Of a stretch of 64,000 nucleotides of DNA, positions 33,943 to 43,053 are shown one piece after another. The DNA comes from Glutamicibacter protophormiae (GTDB taxonomy: Bacteria; Actinomycetota; Actinomycetes; Actinomycetales; Micrococcaceae), in the NCBI RefSeq assembly GCF_014647495.1, contig NZ_BMPH01000003.1:310001-374000 (forward strand), given 5' to 3'. Every line of letters starts with the position of its first letter. Within the stretch, counting starts at the first letter, position 1. The position numbers and the translations under genes were made by a program. The notes under the pieces are model-generated. The model did no database searches, was not told the origin of the DNA, and worked only from the letters and a program-made list of their open reading frames with translations.

Positions 33943-33983
33943 TCAAGTTTCAATCATCCAACCACCCGCACAAGGAGGGCATC

Positions 33984-34331
33984 ATGAGTGCCAATCCCCA
34001 CCACAATGTCGAAGGCGACATTGATTTCGTGGCGGAGAGCAAGTCGGAGGAATTTCAGGAACTGCGCCGCACCCACCGCAGCTTCGTATTCCCAATGGCT
34101 ATCTTCTTCCTGGTCTGGTATTTCGCCTACGTTCTTTTGGCTGACTACTTCCACGACTTCATGTCCATCAAGGTCCTGGGCAATATCAACATGGGTATCT
34201 TCCTGGGCCTGCTGCAGTTCGTGTCCACTTTCGCTATCACTGCGGCCTACGTGAGCTTCTCCAACAAGAAGCTCGACCCCAAGGCCACCAAGATCCGTGA
34301 GCGTCTGGAGAACCAGGGAGCAGATCAGTGA
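33984..34331 (+). CDS. DUF485 family membrane protein
   Basis: A 115-aa protein from ATG 33984 with AAGGAGGG at 33972-33979. After a charged N-terminus (residues 1-30) come SFVFPMAIFFLVWYFAYVLLADY and a second helix, the DUF485 pattern. Members are co-encoded with acetate permeases (YjcH of E. coli) and probably assist the symporter. Its TGA overlaps the GTG of actP. Confidence 0.88.
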   Translation: MSANPHHNVEGDIDFVAESKSEEFQELRRTHRSFVFPMAIFFLVWYFAYVLLADYFHDFMSIKVLGNINMGIFLGLLQFVSTFAITAAYVSFSNKKLDPKATKIRERLENQGADQ

Positions 34332-35950
34332 ACAACCTAACCATCCTTGCGGCGGCGGCTGAGAAGACCACCGTCGGCAACCCGCTGGTGAATATCGCCA
34401 TCTTCGTCGCCTTTGTCGGCGTCACCCTGGTGATCGTGCTGCGAGCCAGCAAGAACAACAAGACCGCCGCAGACTACTATGCCGGCGGGCGCTCCTTCAC
34501 CGGGACCCAGAACGGCACCGCCATCGCCGGCGACTACCTGTCGGCGGCATCCTTCCTGGGCATTGTCGGCGCCATCGCCATCAACGGCTACGATGGCTTC
34601 CTGTACTCCATCGGCTTCCTCGTCGCCTGGCTGGTCGCTCTGCTGCTGGTGGCCGAGCTGCTGCGCAACACCGGCAAGTTCACCATGGCCGATGTGCTTT
34701 CCTTCCGCCTGCGGCAGCGTCCCGTGCGCATCGCCGCGGCGATCTCCACCCTCGCGGTGTGCGTGTTCTACCTGCTGGCGCAGATGGCCGGCGCCGGTGC
34801 GCTGGTGTCACTGCTGCTGGGCATCGACAGCCGTGCAGGCCAGTCACTGGTGATCGTCATCGTCGGCGCGCTGATGATCCTGTACGTACTGATCGGCGGA
34901 ATGAAGGGCACCACCTGGGTGCAGATCATCAAGGCCTGCCTGCTCATCGCCGGCGCGCTGATCATGACCATCTGGACCCTGGCGATGTTCGGATTCAACT
35001 TCTCCGAGCTGCTGGGCAAGGCCGCCGAGGTGGCAGGCAACCCCGAGATCCTGAACCCGGGCATGCAGTACGGCAAGTCCGAAACCTCCAAGCTCGACTT
35101 CATCTCCCTGGCGCTGGCCCTGGTGCTCGGCACCGCCGGCCTGCCGCACGTGCTGATGCGCTTCTACACCGTGCCAACCGCCAAGGAAGCACGCAAGTCG
35201 GTCGTCTGGGCCATCTGGCTGATCGGTGCCTTCTACCTGTTCACCCTGGTCCTCGGCTTCGGCGCCGGTGCCCTGATCGGCCCGGACAAGATCAAGGCCG
35301 CCCCGGGCGGCGTGAACTCCGCGGCACCGCTGCTGGCCTACGAACTGGGCGGCACCCTGCTGCTGGGCCTGATTTCCGCAGTGGCCTTCGCAACCATCCT
35401 GGCCGTGGTGGCTGGCCTGACCATCACCGCAGCCGCATCCTTCGCCCACGATGTCTACGCATCGGTCATTTCCAAGGGCAAGAGCACCCCGGAGAAGGAA
35501 ATGAAGGTTGCCCGCCGCACCGTCCTGGTCATCGGCGTCTTCGCAATCGCCGGCGGCATCGGCGCCCAGGGCCAGAACGTCGCCTTCCTGGTGGCGCTGG
35601 CCTTCGCGGTGGCCGCCTCGGCCAACCTGCCGACCATCCTCTACTCGCTGTTCTGGAAGGGCTTCAAGACCCGCGGTGCAGTCTGGTCGATGTACGGCGG
35701 CCTGGGCTCGGCCATCCTGCTGATCATCTTCTCGCCGGTCTTCTCCGGCGCGGAGACCTCCATGATCCCGAGCATCGACATCTCGATCTTCCCGCTGGCC
35801 AACCCCGGCATCGTCTCCATCCCGCTGGCATTCCTGCTCGGCTGGCTGGGCTCGATCACCGATCCGGGAACCGAGGATCCGAAGAAGGCGGCGGAAATGG
35901 AAGTTCGCTCGCTGACCGGTGTCGGTGCCGAGAAGGCAGTCGACCACTAG
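34328..35950 (+). CDS. actP: Cation/acetate symporter ActP-like
   Basis: A 540-aa sodium:solute symporter with about 13 TM helices. Diagnostic blocks are the start of the permease core with AADYYAGGRSFTGTQNGTAIAGDYLSAASF (residues about 45-74) and the GTAGLPHVLMRFYTVP block near 270, as in acetate/pyruvate permeases. The C-terminal ends with an acidic region. It overlaps the DUF485 gene, as yjcH-actP does. Substrate is likely acetate or pyruvate. Confidence 0.9.
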   Translation: MNNLTILAAAAEKTTVGNPLVNIAIFVAFVGVTLVIVLRASKNNKTAADYYAGGRSFTGTQNGTAIAGDYLSAASFLGIVGAIAINGYDGFLYSIGFLVAWLVALLLVAELLRNTGKFTMADVLSFRLRQRPVRIAAAISTLAVCVFYLLAQMAGAGALVSLLLGIDSRAGQSLVIVIVGALMILYVLIGGMKGTTWVQIIKACLLIAGALIMTIWTLAMFGFNFSELLGKAAEVAGNPEILNPGMQYGKSETSKLDFISLALALVLGTAGLPHVLMRFYTVPTAKEARKSVVWAIWLIGAFYLFTLVLGFGAGALIGPDKIKAAPGGVNSAAPLLAYELGGTLLLGLISAVAFATILAVVAGLTITAAASFAHDVYASVISKGKSTPEKEMKVARRTVLVIGVFAIAGGIGAQGQNVAFLVALAFAVAASANLPTILYSLFWKGFKTRGAVWSMYGGLGSAILLIIFSPVFSGAETSMIPSIDISIFPLANPGIVSIPLAFLLGWLGSITDPGTEDPKKAAEMEVRSLTGVGAEKAVDH

Positions 35951-35971
35951 GAAAATTGAATAGCTGAACCA

Positions 35972-36016
35972 AGCAGCTGGGGACCGATTCGCGTGAATCG
36001 GTCCCCAGCTGCTTTT
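35972..36016 (+). terminator. Strong bidirectional terminator between actP and Lrp gene
   Basis: AGCAGCTGGGGACCGATTC (35972-35990) and its complement (35995-36013) form a perfect 19-bp stem with loop GCGT, followed by TTTT. It serves the convergent actP and Lrp genes. Confidence 0.9.
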
Positions 36017-36028
36017 GCGGCGCCCGGA

Positions 36029-36499
36029 TCAGGAGCTGCGCAGCGAATGCTCCAGCAGCCGGGTGGTGCGGTAGGGGACCAGCTCGGCCATCGACAGCGC
36101 CGAATCGGCGCGGTTGACCCCTTCTATATGCAGGAGCTGGCCATGGACCCTGAAAAGTTCTTCGGCGTCCTTGGCGGCAACCCGCACCAGGATGTCCGCC
36201 GAGCCGGTCAGGCCGTGCGCTTCGAGTACTTCCGGGATCTGTTCCAGCTTGGCGGCGATGTCTTCCAGATGGCGCTGGTCCACATGCAGTTCGACGAAGG
36301 ACAGCAGCCCGTAGCCCAGGGACTGCGCGGGGATGCGCCGGTCGAGCGAATCCAGGACCTCGTTCTCCAGCCGGGTGATGCGTGTTTGCACAGTATTGCG
36401 GCCCAGGCCCAGCGTGGCTGCCACGGCCGAGGCGGTCCGCTTGGCCGCGGTGGACAGGGCAAGCAGGATGCGGCGGTCCGTTTGGTCTAGTAGCTGCAT
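36029..36499 (-). CDS. Lrp/AsnC family regulator
   Basis: A 156-aa protein. ATG 36499 (MQLLDQTDRRIL) is the family start and is preferred over 36541. The N-terminal winged HTH spans about 4-50 with RTASAVAATLGLGRNTVQTRI. The RAM ligand domain follows (GLTGSADILVRVAAKDAEELFRV). It is divergent from the 2-oxoacid dehydrogenase operon, as in many bacteria where a Lrp-type protein controls branched-chain amino acid breakdown, so that operon is the likely target. Confidence 0.92.
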   Translation of the reverse strand: MQLLDQTDRRILLALSTAAKRTASAVAATLGLGRNTVQTRITRLENEVLDSLDRRIPAQSLGYGLLSFVELHVDQRHLEDIAAKLEQIPEVLEAHGLTGSADILVRVAAKDAEELFRVHGQLLHIEGVNRADSALSMAELVPYRTTRLLEHSLRSS

Positions 36500-36582
36500 A
36501 ATGAGCACGTTAGCACTGAAAGCGGAGGGCGAACAGTGCATTTTGCCCTAATTCGAATCTGGCCATTGTGCAATCTGCGTCG

Positions 36583-36598
36583 CGTGAGTAGCATCACA
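36583..36598. promoter_or_regulatory. CRP/GlxR-like site before the 2-oxoacid dehydrogenase operon
   Basis: CGTGAGTAGCATCACA matches nine of ten half-site positions of TGTGA-n6-TCACA. It lies 60 nt before the E1alpha start and between the divergent genes. Confidence 0.5.
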
Positions 36599-36658
36599 TT
36601 AAGCCCGAAGTGTGAAACTACCTCGGGCGCCGACTACGCGAGAGTAAGGATGCTGATC

Positions 36659-37768
36659 GTGTCCACCAAGCACATCGATGTAGCCGCAGAGTGCATACCT
36701 ACGCACCAGCTGCTGAACGTCGCCGGGGAACGAGTCCCGGATCGAGAACTAGACCATTACGTCGCCAAGCTGACCGAGTCGGACTTGGCGGATTTCCTGC
36801 GGGACATGGTTGTCCTGCGGAGGCTGGATAACGAAGCGACAGCCCTGCAGCGCCAGGGCGAGCTGGGCCTGTGGGCCCCGCTGCTCGGACAGGAAGCCGC
36901 GCAGATCGGTTCGGTGCGCGCCACCCGCGATTCCGATTTCATCTTCCCCTCCTACCGCGAGCACGGCGTGGCCTGGGCCCGTGGTGTGAAGGCCGAAGAC
37001 CTCCTCAGCGTCTGGCGCGGAGCACAGTCCAGCGGATGGAACCCCAACGAGGTCAACATCGCCTGCCAGCAGATCGTCATCGGCGCGCAGACCCTGCACG
37101 CCGCCGGCTACGGCATGGGCATCAAGTTCGATGGAACCGACGACGTGGCCATCACCTACTTCGGCGACGGCGCCACCAGCCAGGGGGATGTCAGCGAGGC
37201 CATGGTCTTCGCCGCCAGCTACCAGGCGCCGGTGCTGTTCTTCTGCCAGAACAACCAGTGGGCCATTTCCGAGCCGGTGGCGCTGCAGAGCCGCACCCAG
37301 ATCGCCGACCGTGCCCAGGGCTTCGGATTGAAGACCTGGCGCGTGGACGGCAACGACATCCTGGCCGTCTACGCCGCAACCCAGGCCGCTTTGGCCCACT
37401 GCCGCAACGGGCTGGGCCCGACATTCATCGAAGCCGTCACCTACCGCATGGGCTCGCACACCACCGCCGACGACCCGACCCGCTACCGCAAGCCCGACGA
37501 GCTGGAGCAGTGGAAAGCCAAGGATCCGATCGACCGCCTGGTGAAGTACCTGCACGTGATCGGCGCCGACGTCCAGTCCTATGAGCAGCGCGCGCAGAAC
37601 GCCGCCGACGAGCTGGCCGCGCAGCTGCGCGCCGCCATCACCGCGATGCCTGACCCCGCCGTGGACGAACTATTCGACAACGTCTATTCCGAGGCGCATG
37701 AACCCAGCGTCCGGGCACGTGAGGGATACCTCGGCTACCTGGCGGAGTTCGAGGGGGAGGGACACTGA
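36659..37768 (+). CDS. 2-oxoacid dehydrogenase E1 component, alpha subunit
   Basis: A 369-aa protein from GTG 36659; AAGGA at 36646-36650 lies about 8 nt upstream and a nearby ATG 36650 overlaps that site. The thiamine-diphosphate motif is YFGDGATSQGDVSEAM...FCQNNQWAIS. It forms the decarboxylase heterotetramer with the next gene. The heterodimeric E1 and the AsnC neighbour favour the branched-chain (bkd) type, while many Arthrobacter genes of this type are named pdhA. Substrate is not settled. Confidence 0.9.
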   Translation: MSTKHIDVAAECIPTHQLLNVAGERVPDRELDHYVAKLTESDLADFLRDMVVLRRLDNEATALQRQGELGLWAPLLGQEAAQIGSVRATRDSDFIFPSYREHGVAWARGVKAEDLLSVWRGAQSSGWNPNEVNIACQQIVIGAQTLHAAGYGMGIKFDGTDDVAITYFGDGATSQGDVSEAMVFAASYQAPVLFFCQNNQWAISEPVALQSRTQIADRAQGFGLKTWRVDGNDILAVYAATQAALAHCRNGLGPTFIEAVTYRMGSHTTADDPTRYRKPDELEQWKAKDPIDRLVKYLHVIGADVQSYEQRAQNAADELAAQLRAAITAMPDPAVDELFDNVYSEAHEPSVRAREGYLGYLAEFEGEGH

Positions 37769-38769
37769 TGGCCACCACCATGCTCAAGGCGCTGAACCAG
37801 TCGCTGCGCGATGCGTTGACCGAGGACGAGAAAGTGGTCCTGCTCGGCGAGGACATCGGAACCCTCGGCGGAGTGTTCCGCGTCACCGACGGACTGAAGA
37901 AGGAATTCGGCGAGCACCGGGTCGTCGACACCCCGCTGGCAGAGTCCGGCATCGTGGGCACCGCCATCGGCTTGGCCTACCGCGGCTACCGGCCGGTGGT
38001 GGAGATCCAGTTTGACGGTTTCACCTATCCTGCCTTCGACCAGCTGGTCTCCCAGCTGGCCAAGCTGCACTACCGTTCGCGCGGACGGGTGAAGATGCCC
38101 GTGACCGTGCGCATTCCCTATGGCGGCGGCATCGGTTCACCCGAGCACCACAGCGAATCCCCGGAAGCCTACTTCGCCCACACCGCGGGCCTGCGCGTTT
38201 TCGCACCCTCCAGCGTGCAGGATGCCTATACGATGCTGCGCCAAGCCATCGCGAGCGACGATCCGGTGATCTACTTCGAGCCCAAGCGCCGCTATCACGA
38301 GAAGGCAGAAGTCGAGCTGGCCACGCCGGAGAACGACTCCTCGCCGAAGGCCAAGGTCCTGCGCGCCGGCGACGACGTGACGGTCGTGGGGTACGGCCCG
38401 ACCACCTACACGCTCATGGATGCGGCGCAGGCCGCAGAGGACGAAGGCGTCAGCCTGGAAGTCATCGACCTGCGCAGCCTGGACCCACTGGATATCGACA
38501 CGGTCGCGGAATCGGTGAAGCGCACCGGCAAGCTCGTGGTGGTCCACGAGGCCAGCCGCACCAGCGGGCTGGGGGCGGAGATCTGCGCCCAGATCACCGA
38601 GACCTGCTTCGACTACCTGGAGCACGCCCCGCTGCGGGTCACGGGCTTCGACGTCCCCTACCCGCCGTCCCGGCTTGAAAGCCACCACCTGCCAGATCTC
38701 GACAGGGTGATGCATGCGGTCGACACCGTGATGCGCCACCACGAGGCAACCGAAGGAGCTGCCAAGTGA
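37768..38769 (+). CDS. 2-oxoacid dehydrogenase E1 component, beta subunit
   Basis: A 333-aa protein whose ATG overlaps the E1alpha stop (TGATG). The transketolase-like Pyr domain (residues 1-180) contains LGEDIGTLGGVFRVTDGL with the glutamate that activates the thiamine cofactor, and RGYRPVVEIQFDGFTYPAFDQ. The C-terminal domain (190-320) has VIDLRSLDPLD and LEHAPLRVTGFDVPYP. It completes the E1 tetramer with the upstream alpha subunit and transfers the acyl group to the lipoyl domain of the downstream E2. Confidence 0.95.
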   Translation: MATTMLKALNQSLRDALTEDEKVVLLGEDIGTLGGVFRVTDGLKKEFGEHRVVDTPLAESGIVGTAIGLAYRGYRPVVEIQFDGFTYPAFDQLVSQLAKLHYRSRGRVKMPVTVRIPYGGGIGSPEHHSESPEAYFAHTAGLRVFAPSSVQDAYTMLRQAIASDDPVIYFEPKRRYHEKAEVELATPENDSSPKAKVLRAGDDVTVVGYGPTTYTLMDAAQAAEDEGVSLEVIDLRSLDPLDIDTVAESVKRTGKLVVVHEASRTSGLGAEICAQITETCFDYLEHAPLRVTGFDVPYPPSRLESHHLPDLDRVMHAVDTVMRHHEATEGAAK

Positions 38770-40094
38770 TGACCGCCCAAACTTTCAAGCTGCCGGACCT
38801 CGGCGAAGGGCTGACTGAGTCCGAGGTGCTGAACTGGAAAATCAAGGTCGGCGAGCACGTCAGCCTGAACCAGATCATTGCCGAGGTGGAAACCGCCAAG
38901 GCGGTGGTTGAGCTTCCCTCGCCCTTCGCGGGCATCGTGCAGAAGCTGCATGCCGACGAGGGCCAGGTGGTCCCCGTGGGAGGTCCCCTGGTGACCTTCG
39001 ACGACCATCCGGTAGATGCCCAGGGCCAGGACGGGACAGACCCCGGCGCCGGGTCCCCGGGGGAGAAAGGCGGCGCCGCCGAGCGGACACCGACGCTGGT
39101 GGGCTACGGTGCTCCGGCCGCCAGCGGAAAGCGTCCAGCACGCCGCGGCCGCGGCAAGTCGGTTGCCGCCGGCAGCGCTGCTGATGATGCAAACCCGGCC
39201 TCCGTGCCGGAAGCGGCGTGGTCCACCGTGGCGCGCAGCACGCCACCGGTCCGCAAGCTCGCCCGCGACCACGGCATCGACATTGCCGAGGTGAAGGGCA
39301 GCGGGCCCGACGGCCTGGTGCTGCGCCGCGATATCGAAGCCCTCTTCAGCTCTCCTGCGGAACCCGCGGCGGAACCACTGCCGATTGCCGGGAATGGTCA
39401 GACCCGGATCAAGATCAGCGCCATGCGAAGGGCTACCGCCAAGGCCATGGTGCAGTCGGCGTTCACCGCGCCGCATGCCACCGAGTTCTTGACGGTCGAT
39501 GTCACGAAGTCGTTGGAGCTGATCGACAAGCTCCGCGCCCGACGCGAATTCAGGGACCTGAAGCTGAATATCACCTCGCTGACGGCCCTAGTGGTATCAC
39601 GCCTGCTGCTGAACTTCCCCAGCGTCAATGCGCGCTGGGACGGCGAGAACGATGAAATCATCCAATTCGCGGACGTGAATCTCGGTATGGCGGTCGCCAG
39701 TGAGCGCGGACTACTTGTCCCCGTGCTCAAACAGGCGCAGAATAAGCCACTAACATTGCTGGCCGCTGAATTGACCGAGCTCATCGGTCATGCGAGGGCT
39801 GGAAGCCTGACCGCGTCACAGCTGTCCGGCGGTACTTTCTCGATTACCAACGTTGGGGTGTTCGGCGTCGATGCCGGTACACCTATTCTGCCTCCGGGGC
39901 AGACGGGGATTCTTGCCTTAGGCCAAGTCAAGCCTAGGCCTTGGGAATACCGAGGGGAAGTAGCACTACGGCATACCTCGACGCTGGCCTTGTCCTTCGA
40001 CCACAGGGTCGTGGATGGCAAGGAAGCCAGCGAGTTACTTGCCGGTATCGGTGCCGTCCTTGAGGACCCTGGAATGATGAACTTTTTTCTTTGA
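38769..40094 (+). CDS. 2-oxoacid dehydrogenase E2 component (dihydrolipoamide acyltransferase)
   Basis: A 441-aa protein; ATG 38769 overlaps the E1beta stop. One lipoyl domain covers residues 3-78 with the lipoylated K44 in ETAKAVVEL. A long Ala/Gly/Pro linker follows, then an E3/E1-binding domain at about 158-193 (PPVRKLARDHGIDIAEVKGSG) and the catalytic core with the DHRVVDG motif (H about 412). It links E1 to the E3 (lipoamide dehydrogenase), which is not encoded here. The last 500 nt use somewhat more AT-rich codons than the rest. Confidence 0.95.
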   Translation: MTAQTFKLPDLGEGLTESEVLNWKIKVGEHVSLNQIIAEVETAKAVVELPSPFAGIVQKLHADEGQVVPVGGPLVTFDDHPVDAQGQDGTDPGAGSPGEKGGAAERTPTLVGYGAPAASGKRPARRGRGKSVAAGSAADDANPASVPEAAWSTVARSTPPVRKLARDHGIDIAEVKGSGPDGLVLRRDIEALFSSPAEPAAEPLPIAGNGQTRIKISAMRRATAKAMVQSAFTAPHATEFLTVDVTKSLELIDKLRARREFRDLKLNITSLTALVVSRLLLNFPSVNARWDGENDEIIQFADVNLGMAVASERGLLVPVLKQAQNKPLTLLAAELTELIGHARAGSLTASQLSGGTFSITNVGVFGVDAGTPILPPGQTGILALGQVKPRPWEYRGEVALRHTSTLALSFDHRVVDGKEASELLAGIGAVLEDPGMMNFFL

Positions 40095-40215
40095 TCATCT
40101 CTAACAATTGACTTGTGATCATATTGTAAGTTCGAGTGACTAAAAGATTATCAAGCACTACTTTCACGATTATTCATTGGTTGTTTCGCAATCTTTGATG
40201 TAATCTCATTCACTA

Positions 40216-40231
40216 AGTGCTATAGCTCACG
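40216..40231. promoter_or_regulatory. CRP/GlxR-like site before first peptide ABC operon
   Basis: AGTGCTATAGCTCACG is a 16-bp site resembling TGTGA-nnTAnn-TCACA, including the central TA, with three mismatches (positions 1, 5 and 16). It lies 60 nt before the binding-protein start. The surrounding 196-nt intergenic region is clearly AT-rich. Confidence 0.35.
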
Positions 40232-40290
40232 CTATACCGCACGGCTCCGCGAATTGCGGAAGCAGCAACGAACTGTTGAGGAGAAATAGG

Positions 40291-41937
40291 ATGCGATTCT
40301 CGCACGCATCGAAGGCCGTGGCTCTGTCCGCTGCCCTGGCGTTGACCCTGTCGGCATGTGGCGGCGGCTCGTCTGAAACCCCTGAGGGTAGCGGCGACGC
40401 CCAGGCAGGCGACACTTCATACATTGTTTCGGCAAATACCACCGAACCACAGAACGGCCTGCTGCCGGCTAACACCAACGAAGTTGGTGGCGGCCGCGTC
40501 ATGGATCTGATCTTCACCGGCCTGGTGAGCTACACCGCCGATGGTAAGACCCAGAATGAGCTGGCCGAGTCGATCGAAACCACCGACTCCCAGAACTACA
40601 CCATCAAGATCAAGTCCGGCCAGACCTTCTCCGATGGTTCGCCGGTGACCGCTGCTTCGTTCGTGGATGCCTGGAACTTCGGTGCTGCCGCAAAGAACGC
40701 CCAGCTCAACGCATACTTCTTCGAGTCCATCAAGGGCTATGACAAGGTCAGCGCCGAGAAGGCGACCGAGGATAAGATGGAAGGCCTGAAGGTCGTGGAT
40801 GACACTACCTTCACCGTCGAACTGTCCCAGCCCGAGTCCGACTTCCCGCTGCGTTTGGGATACACCGCCTTCATGCCACTGCCTGAGGCAGCATTCGAGG
40901 ATCCCAAGGCCTTCGGCGAAAAGCCGGTTGGCAACGGTCCTTACACGCTGGCCGAGTGGAACCACGACGTCAACCTGAAGCTGGATGTCAACGAGAGCTA
41001 CGACGGCCCTCGCAAGGCCCAGAACGGCGGTATCGATTTCAAGGTCTACCAGTCGACTGACTCGGCATACCAGGATCTAATTTCCGGCAACTTGGATGTC
41101 CTGGACCAGGTTCCGCCAAGCCAGCTGGCTTCTTACCAGAGCGACCTGGGTGACCGTTCAGTCAACTCGCCATACGCAGGCAACGCAACCATCACCATCC
41201 CAGGCTACTTGGATCACTTCAAGCAGGGCGAAGAGGGCAACCTCCGACGTGCCGCAATCTCGCAGGCTATCGACCGCCAGCTGATCATCGACAAGGTGTA
41301 CCAGGGCGGCAAGGTTATCGCCAAGGACTTCACCGCACCGGTTATCGATGGCTACTCCGACAGCATTCCGGGTAGCGAGGTGCTGACTTTCAACGCCGAG
41401 GCCGCCAAGAAGGCTTGGGCCGACGCAGATGCCATCTCGAAGTGGGATGCAGATGCAGAACTGTCCATCGGCTACAACGTTGACGGCGCTGGCAACAAGG
41501 AATACGTCGAGGCTGTCGTCAACCAGCTGAAGAACAATCTGGGCATCAACGCTGTGGCCAAGCCATACAGCTCCTTCAAGGAACTGCGTGAGCAGGTCAC
41601 CGAGCGCAAGATGACCGGCGGCTTCCGAACCGGCTGGCAGGCCGACTACCCATCGCTGTACAACTTCCTCGGCGCCCTCTACGGCACCGGCGCAGGCTCC
41701 AACGATGGCGACTACTCGAACAAAGAGTTCGACGCCAAGCTGAAGGAAGGCCTCGCCGCGACCGATCCTGCTGCAGGTGCCGAGATCTTCAACCAGGCCC
41801 AGGAAATCCTGATGAAGGACCTTCCTGCCATCCCGCTGTGGTACCAGGCTGTTCAGGGCGGCTGGAGCGAAAACGTCTCCAACGTCGAATTCGGCTGGAA
41901 CGGTGTCCCGCTGTACAACGAGATCACCGGCAAGTAA
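40291..41937 (+). CDS. Peptide ABC transporter substrate-binding lipoprotein (system 1)
   Basis: A 548-aa protein from ATG 40291 with TTGAGGAG upstream. A lipoprotein signal ends at LTLSACGGG (Cys about 24). The body is an SBP_bac_5 (OppA/DppA-type) protein with the characteristic TVELSQPESDFPL, NGPYTLAEWNHD and PAIPLWYQA blocks. It should bind oligopeptides or dipeptides outside the membrane and deliver them to the permeases encoded next. It is followed by a terminator before the permease genes, so it may be expressed in excess of them. Confidence 0.93.
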   Translation: MRFSHASKAVALSAALALTLSACGGGSSETPEGSGDAQAGDTSYIVSANTTEPQNGLLPANTNEVGGGRVMDLIFTGLVSYTADGKTQNELAESIETTDSQNYTIKIKSGQTFSDGSPVTAASFVDAWNFGAAAKNAQLNAYFFESIKGYDKVSAEKATEDKMEGLKVVDDTTFTVELSQPESDFPLRLGYTAFMPLPEAAFEDPKAFGEKPVGNGPYTLAEWNHDVNLKLDVNESYDGPRKAQNGGIDFKVYQSTDSAYQDLISGNLDVLDQVPPSQLASYQSDLGDRSVNSPYAGNATITIPGYLDHFKQGEEGNLRRAAISQAIDRQLIIDKVYQGGKVIAKDFTAPVIDGYSDSIPGSEVLTFNAEAAKKAWADADAISKWDADAELSIGYNVDGAGNKEYVEAVVNQLKNNLGINAVAKPYSSFKELREQVTERKMTGGFRTGWQADYPSLYNFLGALYGTGAGSNDGDYSNKEFDAKLKEGLAATDPAAGAEIFNQAQEILMKDLPAIPLWYQAVQGGWSENVSNVEFGWNGVPLYNEITGK

Positions 41938-41989
41938 TTACGCTCGGCGTTTAGCCTGATCAAAGGCTAGATTAGCTGGCAACAACGTC

Positions 41990-42021
41990 AAGGGAGACCC
42001 GTAACAACCAGGGTCTCCCTT
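41990..42021 (+). terminator. Hairpin between binding protein and permease genes
   Basis: AAGGGAGACCC (41990-42000) and GGGTCTCCCTT (42011-42021) pair perfectly, with a T run of only three. It probably attenuates transcription so the binding protein outnumbers the membrane part, a common arrangement. Confidence 0.7.
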
Positions 42022-42126
42022 TGGCGTGTCTGTCCTGCCTCGCAAAAAAATAACGTCGGATAATCTCCGACGGAAAGAGGAAATAATGGCCAAGCGCCCT
42101 CTCGTGTCTCGAGGTGAGATGCAAGC

Positions 42127-43053
42127 ATGTTAAGTTTTACCCTCAAGCGTATTGCGCAGCTGATTCCGGTATTCATCGGCGCAACGTTGCTGGTGTACTT
42201 CCTGGTCTTCGCGACCCCCGGCGACCCGATCGCGGCACTGTCCGGTGGCAAGCCGATGACCCCGGCGACCGAAGCAGCGCTTCGTGCACAATACAATCTC
42301 GACCAGCCATTTTGGATCCAGTACGGTTTGTATCTGAAGAACTTGGTCACTTTCGACCTCGGCATGTCGTTCTCGGGCCAGCCAGTGGCCGACCTTCTTG
42401 GACGAGCCTTCCCCGTAACTGCTCGTCTAGCGATACTCGCGTTGTTGATTGAAGGCGTATTCGGCATCATCTTCGGCGTGATTGCCGGTATGCGCAAGGG
42501 CAAGTTCTTTGACTCGACCATTCTGGTTGCTTCGCTGATTGTCATCGCCGTGCCTACCTTCGTGCTCGGCTTCGTCTTGCAGTTCGTCATCGGGGTGAAG
42601 CTTGAGTGGGCTAAGCCCACAGTTTCCGGCGCTGCCACGTGGAGTGAACTCATTCTTCCCGCCATGGTTCTGGGTTTGGTGTCGCTGGCCTATGTCATCC
42701 GCCTTACCCGTACCTCGGTCATCGAAAACAAGAGCGCGGACTACGTGCGCACCGCTACGGCCAAGGGCTTGAGCCGCAACCGTGTGGTGCGTGTCCACGT
42801 CCTGCGCAACTCGCTCATTCCCGTGGTGACCTTCCTTGGCGCTGACCTCGGATCGCTCATGGGCGGCGCCATCGTGACCGAGGGTATCTTCAACGTCCCC
42901 GGCGTCGGAAACCTTTTGTATCGAGCAATCCTCAAGGGCGAGACGCCAACCGTTGTCGCCGTGGTCGGTGTCCTGGTGATCGTGTTCGTGCTCGCCAACC
43001 TGATCGTGGATATGTTGTACGCCCTGCTTGACCCGAGGATCCGTTATGCCTGA
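42127..43053 (+). CDS. Peptide ABC transporter permease 1 (DppB/OppB-like, system 1)
   Basis: A 308-aa protein with about six TM helices. It begins with a FTLKRIAQLIPVFIGATLLVYFL start and carries the binding-protein-dependent permease motif (EAA loop) with DYVRTATAKGLSRNRVVRVHVLRNSLIPVVT near residue 210. It pairs with the following permease to form the channel. The next gene starts inside its last codons. Confidence 0.94.
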   Translation: MLSFTLKRIAQLIPVFIGATLLVYFLVFATPGDPIAALSGGKPMTPATEAALRAQYNLDQPFWIQYGLYLKNLVTFDLGMSFSGQPVADLLGRAFPVTARLAILALLIEGVFGIIFGVIAGMRKGKFFDSTILVASLIVIAVPTFVLGFVLQFVIGVKLEWAKPTVSGAATWSELILPAMVLGLVSLAYVIRLTRTSVIENKSADYVRTATAKGLSRNRVVRVHVLRNSLIPVVTFLGADLGSLMGGAIVTEGIFNVPGVGNLLYRAILKGETPTVVAVVGVLVIVFVLANLIVDMLYALLDPRIRYA

